Below the pieces are notes generated by a model. That model worked only from the letters and a program-made list of their open reading frames with translations. It made no database searches and had not been told where the DNA came from. A program made the position numbers and the translations under genes. Positions 51,212-59,440 of a stretch of 64,000 nucleotides of DNA are shown piece by piece (within the stretch, counting starts at the first letter, position 1; each line of letters starts with the position of its first letter). The stretch covers positions 868,001 to 932,000 of the forward strand of contig JACJXQ010000008.1 of the NCBI GenBank assembly GCA_020636495.1. Reading direction: 5' to 3'. This DNA is from Chitinophagales bacterium. GTDB lineage: Bacteria; Bacteroidota; Bacteroidia; Chitinophagales; Chitinophagaceae.

Positions 51212-51493
51212 ATGGGACAGTATAGTATCGGCGAGGCCATACAACTATTGATGCAGAAGTCGGGGTGGAAACCCAAGGTCACGGAACTGCGCATTCGTGA
51301 CGAATGGGAGCAGATAGCCGGCAAGACCATTGCCAAATATACCCGCGACCTGAAAGTGTATAATGGCACGCTGACCATATATACAGATGTGGCTCCGCTG
51401 AAACAGGAGCTGAACATGGGTAAGGAACAACTGAAGGCTACCATCAACGAGTACCTGAAGGATAATGCCATTACTGAGATCGTAATAAAATAA
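51212..51493 (+). CDS. DUF721 (DciA-related) protein
   Basis: 93 residues. The whole chain fits DUF721: IGEAIQLLMQKSGWKPKVTELRIRDEWEQIAGKTIAKYT, then GTLTIYTDVAPLKQELNM. The related DciA protein loads replicative helicase in many bacteria, so a replication link is possible, though this short form has only the core domain. It starts a two-gene run with the cupin gene 5 bases downstream. Confidence 0.85.
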   Translation: MGQYSIGEAIQLLMQKSGWKPKVTELRIRDEWEQIAGKTIAKYTRDLKVYNGTLTIYTDVAPLKQELNMGKEQLKATINEYLKDNAITEIVIK

Positions 51494-51498
51494 TATAC

Positions 51499-51882
51499 AT
51501 GCCTGAAAATACAGACCACGACAAATACAATATCAACCTGGATATTCGCCATGGGCACCAGGAGTTGATAGACATCCCATCGATAGTAGATGCCTGTAAG
51601 GAAAAGTGGTGGAACCAGACTCTGACGCAGGTGAATGATAGCGTTGTGCGTCTCGGTGTTATAGAAGGTGATTTTCACTGGCACAAGCATGATAATGACG
51701 ATGAGTTCTTCTATGTGGTAGAAGGTACATTGTATATAGACATTGAAGGTGACCGTACCATAGAACTTGGCCCCAAACAGGGAGTGACCATATCAAAAGG
51801 AATGATGCACCGCCCCCGTGCCCCGAAGAAAGTAGTGATGCTGATGGTGGAGACGGCTAATATTATTCCTACAGGAGACTAA
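51499..51882 (+). CDS. Cupin-domain protein
   Basis: 127 residues. A single cupin barrel: FHWHKHDNDDEFFYVVEGTLYIDIEG gives the first motif (two His, a Glu), and KGMMHRPRAPKKVVMLMVE the second with its His. Metal binding is expected and the substrate unknown. Its stop TAA and the opposing YjjG stop TAG share four bases (51879-51882). Confidence 0.88.
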   Translation: MPENTDHDKYNINLDIRHGHQELIDIPSIVDACKEKWWNQTLTQVNDSVVRLGVIEGDFHWHKHDNDDEFFYVVEGTLYIDIEGDRTIELGPKQGVTISKGMMHRPRAPKKVVMLMVETANIIPTGD

Positions 51883-52577
51883 AATATCCCCTTCAGTTCG
51901 CTCAGGCAGGCAACCTCATAGGTAGGCTTTTCAGTATGAGCTATTCTTGCCGGGTTAAAGTACACCTGGTCCCAACCCGCATTTTTCGCACCGATAATAT
52001 CTACTTCCAGTGCGTCGCCAACCATAATGCTTTCTTCTATAGCTGCACCGGTTGCTTTCAGTGCATATTCAAATATACCGGGGTGGGGTTTCATAGAATG
52101 TCCCCGTTCTGATGTGATGATCTCAGTAAAATAATTGCTGATGCCGGAGAATTGTAGTTTCATTCTCTGCGTCAGGTCAAAGCCGTTGGTTATCAGGTGC
52201 ATGGTATACCTGCCGTTGCAGTGGTCCAGCATTTCTTTGGCATGTGGCATCAGTTCTGTCTGCAGAGGGAGTATTTCCAGGTAGGCGCTGCTCATTTCGT
52301 GGGCCAGGTTGATGTTGTTTATCTTATAGTCCAGCAGGGTAAGCCAGAACCTTTTCCAGCGCAACTCTTCGCGGCGTATCAGCCCTTTGCGGAAACGGTC
52401 CCATTGTAATTGGTTATGGTCGTTGTATTTCAGTAAAAAATCATCAAAATCTGTAACGCCCTGCTGCTCCAGTTGCAGCTCATTATACACGCGTTTCAGG
52501 GTATTGGCAGAGTTCAGGTCAAAATCCCATAGGGTATGATCCAGGTCGAAGAAAATATGCTTGTATTTGTTGTTCAT
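51879..52577 (-). CDS. YjjG-family HAD hydrolase (noncanonical pyrimidine nucleotidase)
   Basis: 232 residues. HAD motif I is FFDLDHTLWDF, with a helical cap region, a motif II LITNG, and a late motif GDALEVDIIGAKNAGWDQVYFNP. The family hydrolyses nucleoside monophosphates, including noncanonical ones, which protects DNA and RNA pools. The start ATG at 52577 fits the family. Confidence 0.9.
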   Translation of the reverse strand: MNNKYKHIFFDLDHTLWDFDLNSANTLKRVYNELQLEQQGVTDFDDFLLKYNDHNQLQWDRFRKGLIRREELRWKRFWLTLLDYKINNINLAHEMSSAYLEILPLQTELMPHAKEMLDHCNGRYTMHLITNGFDLTQRMKLQFSGISNYFTEIITSERGHSMKPHPGIFEYALKATGAAIEESIMVGDALEVDIIGAKNAGWDQVYFNPARIAHTEKPTYEVACLSELKGIF

Positions 52578-52660
52578 ATCTCTGCAATACCGGTGGGGTA
52601 TAAAAACGTCAGAGCCACCCCGGAAACGGAGTAGCTCTTATATATTTAACAGGTAAACGC

Positions 52661-52981
52661 TTATTTCTTGCGATAGTATATCTTATCGTCCATGAACTCG
52701 TTTACGGCTTGCAGAGGTGCATTGGCCATACGCTCATAGATGCGTGATATTTCTATCTGCTCTTTGTTCTCGTGAATTTCTTCCAGGTTGTCAGTGTGGC
52801 TGCTGAACTCGTCCAGCTTGCGGTGCAACTCTTCTTTCATAGTTACTGCTATCTGGTTGGCACGTTTAGACATAACAACGATAGATTCGTACAAGTTGCC
52901 TGTCCTTTCTTTGATAGCCAATGAGTCACGCGTTTCTATCAATGGGTTAACGGCTGCCATAGCCCTTTTGTTACTGCTCAT
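52661..52981 (-). CDS. rpoZ: RNA polymerase omega subunit, Bacteroidota type
   Basis: 106 residues. NLYESIVVMSKRANQIAVTMKEELHRKL matches the omega core that wraps the beta' C-terminus. This phylum's omega is longer than the enterobacterial one, with a charged C-terminal tail (ISRIYERMANAPLQAVNEF). Its 5' end overlaps the end of bamD by 11 bases, a gene order seen in related genomes. Confidence 0.9.
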   Translation of the reverse strand: MSSNKRAMAAVNPLIETRDSLAIKERTGNLYESIVVMSKRANQIAVTMKEELHRKLDEFSSHTDNLEEIHENKEQIEISRIYERMANAPLQAVNEFMDDKIYYRKK

Positions 52982-53783
52982 TTCTTAACTTTTTTATGCT
53001 GTTATCGGCAAGCGTAACATACTTTTGCGCTTCGCCTGTATATTTTGATTGGGGGTATGTTTCTTTCAATTCCCGGAAGGCGTTCAGCGCATTGGCATAA
53101 CGTTCTTCCTGCTTTGCTTTAATACTTTGTTTAGCGTACTGGTACCATGCCTTTACGATCATGTACTGGTATTTATCGCTGTTGGCCGACTCAGGGTATT
53201 CCAGCAACACCTGCTGGTAAGCAATACTTGCGGCTTTGTAGTGCCCTATGTTATAATATAGTTTAGCTGATGCGGCCTCTTTCGTCTCCAGTTTTTTCCT
53301 GCAGGCATCTATCATCCTGTTGGCCTCCGGTGCCCTTTTGCTGGTTGGATAAGCGTTCAGAAAAGTCTGCAATGCACCCACTGTTTTGTGGGTATATGAT
53401 TGGTCCAGCGATGCCTTGGGTGACTCCTTAAACAAACAGAACGCATGCATGAACTCACACTCTTCAACATCTTTGCTCTTTGGAAAGAATTCAGCGAAGT
53501 TTTTGAAGTGGTAAGACGCTGAGATATAATCCTTCATGTAATAGAAGGTGTAGGTGTACCTGTAATACAACGGCTCGTAGTTACGGGTATTCTTCATTAC
53601 AGGTATCAGGCTTTCATATACAGCGTTGGCCTGCGGGTATTTCTTTTGCTCGTAGTACTTATTGGCCTTCTCCAGTTTCATGTTCACGTCATTGCTTTTC
53701 AATACCCTTTCGTATCCGCTACAGGACGAAAAAAGTACAGCTAAGACAAGTACATACAATAAGTTATGAACAGCAGTTCGCAT
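52971..53783 (-). CDS. bamD: Outer membrane assembly lipoprotein BamD
   Basis: 270 residues from the ATG at 53783. An in-frame TTG at 53798 is rejected because it lies inside the -7 box TAGCTTTG. Lipobox SSC at about residue 21. TPR-like repeats follow (YYEQKKYPQANAVYESLIP, FKNFAEFFPKSKDVEE, YKAASIAYQQVLLEYPES, ANALNAFRELKETYPQSKY). It is the essential partner of BamA for outer membrane beta-barrel insertion. Confidence 0.93.
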   Translation of the reverse strand: MRTAVHNLLYVLVLAVLFSSCSGYERVLKSNDVNMKLEKANKYYEQKKYPQANAVYESLIPVMKNTRNYEPLYYRYTYTFYYMKDYISASYHFKNFAEFFPKSKDVEECEFMHAFCLFKESPKASLDQSYTHKTVGALQTFLNAYPTSKRAPEANRMIDACRKKLETKEAASAKLYYNIGHYKAASIAYQQVLLEYPESANSDKYQYMIVKAWYQYAKQSIKAKQEERYANALNAFRELKETYPQSKYTGEAQKYVTLADNSIKKLRNEQ

Positions 53784-53795
53784 AATAAAGAGGTG

Positions 53796-53803
53796 CAAAG
53801 CTA
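53796..53803 (-). promoter_or_regulatory. -7 element of bamD, decides its start
   Basis: TAGCTTTG on the minus strand matches TAnnTTTG exactly and lies 12 bases before the ATG at 53783. Confidence 0.6.
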
Positions 53804-54004
53804 ATACAAATCCTAATGTTTACCATAAATACTCTGTAAAACTCTGTTAAAAGGGTCTTTCAGGGAATTATACAGTCAATTCACAAGTAATCCACATAAA
53901 TCCACAAGATGTTAACATGAAGTTATGCAGGCATGGTTGATATCGACCTGAAACCCTTTGTGGCACAAGCTTTCAGGCAATATGATATATGTGGAAAAAT
54001 TCAT

Positions 54005-54064
54005 TCCTGTCAAATGGTGGTAAATAGTGTCAAATCGTGTTATTTTGTGTCAATAGTCGTCAAT
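54005..54064 (+). promoter_or_regulatory. Six-fold 10-bp repeat array, candidate MraZ operator
   Basis: Six consecutive decamers share the pattern GTGTCAAAT, with exact TGTCAA at 54008, 54028 and 54048, CGTCAAT at 54058, and degenerate units at 54018 (TGGTAAA) and 54038 (TGTTATT). A -7-like TTATTTTG (54040-54047) lies inside. MraZ is known to bind three or more short direct repeats with 10-bp period in its own promoter in E. coli, so autoregulation is the likely meaning. The repeat sequence itself differs from the E. coli TGGG boxes. Confidence 0.6.
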
Positions 54065-54083
54065 TTTAGATTTTCTATAAAAA

Positions 54084-54554
54084 ATGCTCAACCTCGTTGG
54101 TGAATATGAGATATCGGTGGATGCCAAAGGCCGTTTTTTACTGCCCGCGTCATTCCGTAAGCAACTGCCCGAGGGTAGTGGCGAGCGATTTGTCATCAAC
54201 CGTGGTTTTGAGAACTGCCTGACATTATACCCGTTAGATACCTGGAATAAGATAGCCACAGAGGTAGACGGGTTAAGTGATTTCAAACCGGAAGTCAGGA
54301 AATTTAAAAGGCTGTTCCGCAACGGAGCTTCGTTTGTAGACGTAGACTCAGCTGGCAGGGTGCTGGTACCTAAAATGCTGTTGGAACATGCCGGCATAAC
54401 TAAAGATAAAGATATGGTTTTTACCGCACAGGGCAACAAAGTTGAGCTGTGGGATAAAGATACCTACTATGCATATATCAACGACTACAAAGATGATTTC
54501 AGTGATTTGGCAGAGCGTGTGACGGGAGGTAGTGCGAAACCGTTAGATAATTAG
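54084..54554 (+). CDS. mraZ: MraZ transcriptional regulator, first gene of the dcw cluster
   Basis: 156 residues. Two SpoVT/AbrB-like halves are visible: EYEISVDAKGRFLLPASFRKQ near 5-25 and VDVDSAGRVLVPKMLLEHAG near 86-105, each with the D-x-x-GR-x-x-x-P core. It binds repeats in its own promoter as a ring-shaped oligomer and represses division genes. The next gene starts 6 bases after its stop. Confidence 0.95.
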   Translation: MLNLVGEYEISVDAKGRFLLPASFRKQLPEGSGERFVINRGFENCLTLYPLDTWNKIATEVDGLSDFKPEVRKFKRLFRNGASFVDVDSAGRVLVPKMLLEHAGITKDKDMVFTAQGNKVELWDKDTYYAYINDYKDDFSDLAERVTGGSAKPLDN

Positions 54555-54560
54555 TAGCGT

Positions 54561-55472
54561 ATGGAGACAACCGGATTTTACCACAGGCCCGTTATGCTGC
54601 ACGAAGCGGTAGACGGGTTGGGGATAAAACAAGAAGGCGTTTATGTTGATGCCACCTTTGGCGGCGGCGGACATAGCGGGGAGATCTTAAAAAGACTGGG
54701 TGATGATGGCAGGCTGATAGCTTTTGATCAGGACAGTGATGCCTGGAAGAACAAACCGGCAGATGAGCGGCTGATAGATGTGCACGAGAACTTCAGGTAT
54801 ATGAAACGTTTCCTGAAACTGCACGGCTACCCTGAGGTAGACGGTATACTGGCTGACCTTGGGGTAAGCTCTTACCAGTTTGATACAGGTGAGCGGGGGT
54901 TCTCGACAAGGTTCGACGGGCCACTGGATATGAGGATGGATAGCCGTGGCGAGCTGACGGCAGAAGAGTTGCTGAAGACTTACAGCGAGGCCGATCTGTT
55001 GAGAATATTTGAGCAATATGGTGAGGTGAGGAACTCGAGGCAGCTGGCAAAGCATATTGTTGACAACCGCAATAAGGTCGCGTTGAATAGCATTGCCTCT
55101 TTAAAAGCGCTGTTGGAGCAGGTAATGAAAGGCAATCCTAATAAATACCTGGCGCAGGTGTTCCAGGCATTGAGAATAGAAGTGAACGACGAACTGGGTG
55201 CATTGAAAGACCTGCTGGAACAATCGGTACAGTGCCTGAAACAGGGAGGGAGATTGAGCATCATCACTTTCCATTCGTTGGAAGACAGAATGGTAAAACA
55301 GTTTATGAAAAGAGGAGTTTGGGGTGAGGTGGAAACGGATGTGTTTGGCAGGGCCGTGACGGAACCGAAGTTGAAGCCGCTGAACAACAAACCCATAGAG
55401 GCTTCGGAAGAAGAAACAAGAGAAAATCCACGTGCGCGCAGTGCACGTTTACGTATAGCTGAGAGATTGTAA
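54561..55472 (+). CDS. rsmH: 16S rRNA m4C1402 methyltransferase
   Basis: 303 residues. The SAM-binding loop is VDATFGGGGHSGEIL near 30; ILADLGVSSYQFDTGERGFS and SIITFHSLEDRMVKQFM near 240 are diagnostic. It N4-methylates C1402 of 16S rRNA. The next gene starts at the very next base. Confidence 0.96.
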   Translation: METTGFYHRPVMLHEAVDGLGIKQEGVYVDATFGGGGHSGEILKRLGDDGRLIAFDQDSDAWKNKPADERLIDVHENFRYMKRFLKLHGYPEVDGILADLGVSSYQFDTGERGFSTRFDGPLDMRMDSRGELTAEELLKTYSEADLLRIFEQYGEVRNSRQLAKHIVDNRNKVALNSIASLKALLEQVMKGNPNKYLAQVFQALRIEVNDELGALKDLLEQSVQCLKQGGRLSIITFHSLEDRMVKQFMKRGVWGEVETDVFGRAVTEPKLKPLNNKPIEASEEETRENPRARSARLRIAERL

Positions 55473-55859
55473 ATGAGCAAAGAGACAAAAAATACTAACG
55501 AAGTGCAGGATGCCTCAACTCCTGTGCAGCGTGTTCGCAACGATTGGAAAGCGTTGGTGGAAAAGTTGTCTTACAAGGCTATTGTAAATAATGTTCCCTT
55601 CCTGGCATTTGTGGCTTTACTATGTGTGCTGTACATCGGCGCGAATAAGCGTGCAGTAGACACGCAGCGTGAGCTGAATAAACTGAATGATACCCTGAAG
55701 GAATTGCGCTGGGAGTATATGGACGCAAAATCGCAGATGATGTATGCGCAGATGGAGACGGAGGTAATAAGGAATGCATCGAAAATTGATCTGAAACCAA
55801 TGCTGATGCCGGCATTTAAAATAAAAAGAGACACAACAACCATTACACAAACTCACTAA
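55473..55859 (+). CDS. ftsL: FtsL-like division protein
   Basis: 128 residues. A cytoplasmic N-terminus (about 40 residues), one transmembrane segment near 42-58 (NVPFLAFVALLCVLYIG), then a coiled-coil-like stretch (DTQRELNKLNDTLKELRWEY). Sequence similarity to enterobacterial FtsL is low, and the call rests on topology, size and position between rsmH and ftsI. It directly abuts both neighbours. Confidence 0.85.
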   Translation: MSKETKNTNEVQDASTPVQRVRNDWKALVEKLSYKAIVNNVPFLAFVALLCVLYIGANKRAVDTQRELNKLNDTLKELRWEYMDAKSQMMYAQMETEVIRNASKIDLKPMLMPAFKIKRDTTTITQTH

Positions 55860-57956
55860 TTGAACATTAAAAAGGACATACGGTTCAGGGTGTACGTTGC
55901 TTTCACAGGCATGTGCTTGTTTGGTTTGGCTATACTTATCAAAGTGGTGATGCTGCAGGTGAAAGAGGGGCCGAAACTGCGTGCGCTTGCGGAGAATATC
56001 CACACGCGTAGTACCGTGTTGCCTGCAGACAGGGGCAATATATATACAGAAGGGCACGACCTGCTGTGTTCAACCATCCCTTTATTCGACGTGTTTGTAG
56101 ATTTTTCTGTTATTGATTCGACGTTGTTTTACCAAAACGTTGACACATTATCCCGTCAATTATCAACGCTGCTGAAAGATAGGAGCTCTTCCGCTTATGA
56201 AAGAGAGCTTAAGGCAGCATATCGTGATAAGGAACACCACAAATACTGGTCGCTGTGCAAAAATGTACAGTACAACGAATACCAGGAGATGCGTGCTTTC
56301 AACATCTTCAATAGGGGCAAGAACAGGGGCGGTTTTATTGTAGAGCCTAAGACCAACCGCATCAATCCATATGGTATGCTGGCCTACCGTACAATTGGTT
56401 TGTGGAGGGAGAACGCGCAAACCGTAGGGTTAGAAGCTACTTACGACAGTGTTTTGCGTGGTTACTCAGGCAGCAGGGTAGAGCAAAAAATGACGGGTAA
56501 TGTATGGATGCCCATAGAGGGAAGTGTGATAGAGCCAAAGAATGGTAAGGATATCATCACAACGCTCGACCTGGATATTCAGGGTATAGCAGAGTTTGCC
56601 GTGAAAGACCTGTGCGAGAAGTATGACTTACAATACGGCACTTGCGTGGTAATGGAGGTAGCTACCGGCAAGATACGTGCGCTGGTGAACCTCGGTTGCC
56701 AGGACGACGGTAAATACTTTGAGGACTTTAATTATGCCATGATACCTACCGAGCCGGGTTCTGTTTTCAAGCTGGTGACATTGACAGCGTTGCTGAATGA
56801 TAAGTATGTGACGATAGATAATATAGTAGATGCTGAAGGCGGGCGGATACGTTTCGGTAACCTGACGATGAAAGACTCGCATTTTGGTTTGGGTAAACTG
56901 ACCATTAAAGATGCATTTGCGCATTCATCAAATACAGCACATGCCAAACTGGCCAACCAGTATTACTATAAAGAGCCGGAAAAATTTGTGGCACAGGTAA
57001 AAAAGCTGCACCTGCATGAAAAGACAGGTATAGACCTGGCAGGTGAACGCAGGCCTGTTGTAAAAACACCGGAAAGTAAGTCGTGGAGCCAGACCACTTT
57101 GCCGTGGATGGCTACCGGGTACGAAGTGCAGATAACACCGCTGCATACATGCATGTTATACAATGCTGTTGCGAACAATGGTAAGATGATGCGCCCGTAC
57201 CTGGTGAGTGAGGTGAAGGAATACGGTAAAACAATATTTAAAAGAAAGCCTGAAGTACTGGAGCAGGCCATTGGCGACTCTGCAACGGTTGCACAACTGC
57301 GTGCTTGTGTTGAGGAAGTAGCGCTGACCGGAACTGCAAAAAGTATTCAGAGCCCGTTCTATTCCATTGCAGGAAAGACGGGTACAGCGCAGGTAGCTGA
57401 CAAAGAAATTAAATACAGCGATGGCGTTTATCAGGGTTCTTTTGTCGGGTATTTTCCCGCAAACGAGCCCCGATACACCATCGCCGTAGTAATGCGTACC
57501 AAGAAGCGTGCCCATACTTATTACGGCGGCACCATAGCTGCTCCAGTATTCAGGATGATAGCAGACCGCGTATTTGCCGCGGGCAAAGGGTGGGATATGC
57601 CGTCTGACAGCCTGGATAGGTCAAAAGCAAAAGTGTTAATAGCACAAAAGGCTACAGGTAGCAGCTATCACACTCTGCTGGGTGCAGTGGGTAAGTATGC
57701 GCCTGTGCGGGAGGATGGTTATATAGAACAGGTATCAGTAGACAGCAGTAAACAATTGGTAGTTCAGGAGCAACCTGTATACAAAGGTTATGTGCCGGAT
57801 GTAAGTGGTATGGGTTTGAAAGACGCAGTTTATTTATTAGAGAAGGAAGGCTTGTTAATACATATTAAAGGAAAGGGAAAGGTCCGGGCGCAGTCTGTTG
57901 CGCCCGGTACTATTGCTCAGCGCGGGCAGGAGATAGTGCTGGAATTACGTTCATGA
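55860..57956 (+). CDS. ftsI: Division-specific transpeptidase (PBP3/FtsI) with a C-terminal PASTA domain
   Basis: 698 residues from a TTG at 55860 that begins right after the ftsL stop; the next in-frame ATG is 17 codons later, inside the membrane anchor. Transmembrane anchor near 12-30, dimerisation domain, then transpeptidase motifs SVFK (near 300), SSN (near 359) and KTGT (near 507). A PASTA domain (PDVSGMGLKDAVYLLEKEG) ends the protein. It cross-links septal peptidoglycan. The last four bases overlap the murE start. Confidence 0.95.
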   Translation: MNIKKDIRFRVYVAFTGMCLFGLAILIKVVMLQVKEGPKLRALAENIHTRSTVLPADRGNIYTEGHDLLCSTIPLFDVFVDFSVIDSTLFYQNVDTLSRQLSTLLKDRSSSAYERELKAAYRDKEHHKYWSLCKNVQYNEYQEMRAFNIFNRGKNRGGFIVEPKTNRINPYGMLAYRTIGLWRENAQTVGLEATYDSVLRGYSGSRVEQKMTGNVWMPIEGSVIEPKNGKDIITTLDLDIQGIAEFAVKDLCEKYDLQYGTCVVMEVATGKIRALVNLGCQDDGKYFEDFNYAMIPTEPGSVFKLVTLTALLNDKYVTIDNIVDAEGGRIRFGNLTMKDSHFGLGKLTIKDAFAHSSNTAHAKLANQYYYKEPEKFVAQVKKLHLHEKTGIDLAGERRPVVKTPESKSWSQTTLPWMATGYEVQITPLHTCMLYNAVANNGKMMRPYLVSEVKEYGKTIFKRKPEVLEQAIGDSATVAQLRACVEEVALTGTAKSIQSPFYSIAGKTGTAQVADKEIKYSDGVYQGSFVGYFPANEPRYTIAVVMRTKKRAHTYYGGTIAAPVFRMIADRVFAAGKGWDMPSDSLDRSKAKVLIAQKATGSSYHTLLGAVGKYAPVREDGYIEQVSVDSSKQLVVQEQPVYKGYVPDVSGMGLKDAVYLLEKEGLLIHIKGKGKVRAQSVAPGTIAQRGQEIVLELRS

Positions 57957-59419
57957 GGCAACTGAAAGACATATTGATCCATGTGCAGGTACTGCAGTCA
58001 ACAGGAGATACTTCTGTTGAGGTAAAAGGCATTTGCATCGACTCACGTAAAACGGAGCCGGGTTTTGTATTTTTAGCTGTAAGGGGAACGCAGACCGACG
58101 GGCACTTGTTTATTGACAAAGCGATCAGCTTAGGTGCAACAGCTATCGTAGCTGAAGAAATAAATGGAGATAAGAAAGAAGGTATTACATACATAGAGAC
58201 GAGAGACACAACTGCTGTAGTCGGCGTCATGGCCGATGCCTTCTACGGCAGTCCTTCTTCGCACATGAAAGTGGTAGGCGTAACGGGTACCAATGGTAAA
58301 ACTACTGTGGCTACATTACTCTACCAGTTGCATGAAGCACTGGGCTATAAGTGTGGATTGATATCAACAGTGCAAAATCATATTCATGACAAAGTGATCC
58401 CGGCTACACATACAACACCCGATCCCGTGGCGGTTCATGGCTTACTGGCAGATATGTATGCCGCAGGGTGTACGCACGTGTTTATGGAAGTAAGCTCACA
58501 CGCTATACACCAGCAAAGAATAGCGGGTATACAGTTTGCAGGCGGCATATTTACCAATATCACGCACGACCACCTGGATTATCATAAAACCTTTGATGAA
58601 TACATCAGGGTGAAAAAGATGTTCTTTGACAACCTGCCGAAAAAGGCATTTGCCCTGACTAATGCCGATGATAAACGTGGGCTGGTAATGCTACAGAACA
58701 CCAAAGCTGAAAAATGTACTTACAGCCTGCGTACGCCTGCTACAATTAAAGGCAGAGTGCTGGAGAATAATCTTACCGGCCTGGTGATGGACATCAATGG
58801 TGTAGAAACGCACTTCAGGATGATAGGCATATTTAATGCGTACAACCTGATGGCGGCATATGGAGCGGCGGTACAGTTGGGCGAAGATAAGATGACCGTA
58901 CTGGCGCAACTGAGCAACCTTGCTGGTGCACAAGGGCGGTTCGAAACAATCATGTCAATAAATGAAAAAGTATTAGGCATAGTAGACTATGCGCATACGC
59001 CTGATGCTTTGATCAACGTGCTGGCTACCATCAACAACCTGAATGTAAAAGGCAGGCAGGTGATAACGGTAGTGGGTTGCGGTGGCGACAGGGATAAAGC
59101 TAAGCGACCGCTGATGGCTCGCGTAGCTTGTGAGCACAGCAGCAAAGCGATACTGACGGCTGATAATCCAAGGACGGAAAAAGCAGAAGATATACTGGAT
59201 GATATGGTAGAAGGGCTGTCCTTGGCCAATATGAAAAAAGTATTGAGGATAACGGACAGGAGAGAGGCGATAAAAACAGCGTGTACACTTGCCGGCGAAG
59301 AAGATATAGTGCTGGTGGCAGGCAAAGGACACGAAACATACCAGGAGATAAGCGGTGTACGTCATCATTTTGACGACAGGGAAGAACTGAAAGCGGCATT
59401 TGAATTATTAAATAAATAA
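57953..59419 (+). CDS. murE: UDP-MurNAc-tripeptide synthetase, diaminopimelate-adding type
   Basis: 488 residues. GVTGTNGKTTVATLLY (ATP loop near 105), MEVSSHAIHQQRIAG, THDHLDYH and the substrate motif TADNPRTEKAEDIL near 405. DNPR is the signature of enzymes that add meso-diaminopimelate. ATGA overlap with ftsI. Confidence 0.96.
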   Translation: MRQLKDILIHVQVLQSTGDTSVEVKGICIDSRKTEPGFVFLAVRGTQTDGHLFIDKAISLGATAIVAEEINGDKKEGITYIETRDTTAVVGVMADAFYGSPSSHMKVVGVTGTNGKTTVATLLYQLHEALGYKCGLISTVQNHIHDKVIPATHTTPDPVAVHGLLADMYAAGCTHVFMEVSSHAIHQQRIAGIQFAGGIFTNITHDHLDYHKTFDEYIRVKKMFFDNLPKKAFALTNADDKRGLVMLQNTKAEKCTYSLRTPATIKGRVLENNLTGLVMDINGVETHFRMIGIFNAYNLMAAYGAAVQLGEDKMTVLAQLSNLAGAQGRFETIMSINEKVLGIVDYAHTPDALINVLATINNLNVKGRQVITVVGCGGDRDKAKRPLMARVACEHSSKAILTADNPRTEKAEDILDDMVEGLSLANMKKVLRITDRREAIKTACTLAGEEDIVLVAGKGHETYQEISGVRHHFDDREELKAAFELLNK

Positions 59420-59440
59420 ACAACAGAGGAAACACAGAGG

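Larger units (their letters stand above)
53784..54083. other. 300-base divergent region between bamD and mraZ
   Basis: No gene. It holds the bamD promoter (53796-53803), tandem ATTCACA/ATCCACA motifs (53877-53906) and the decamer array in front of mraZ (54005-54064). Confidence 0.7.
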
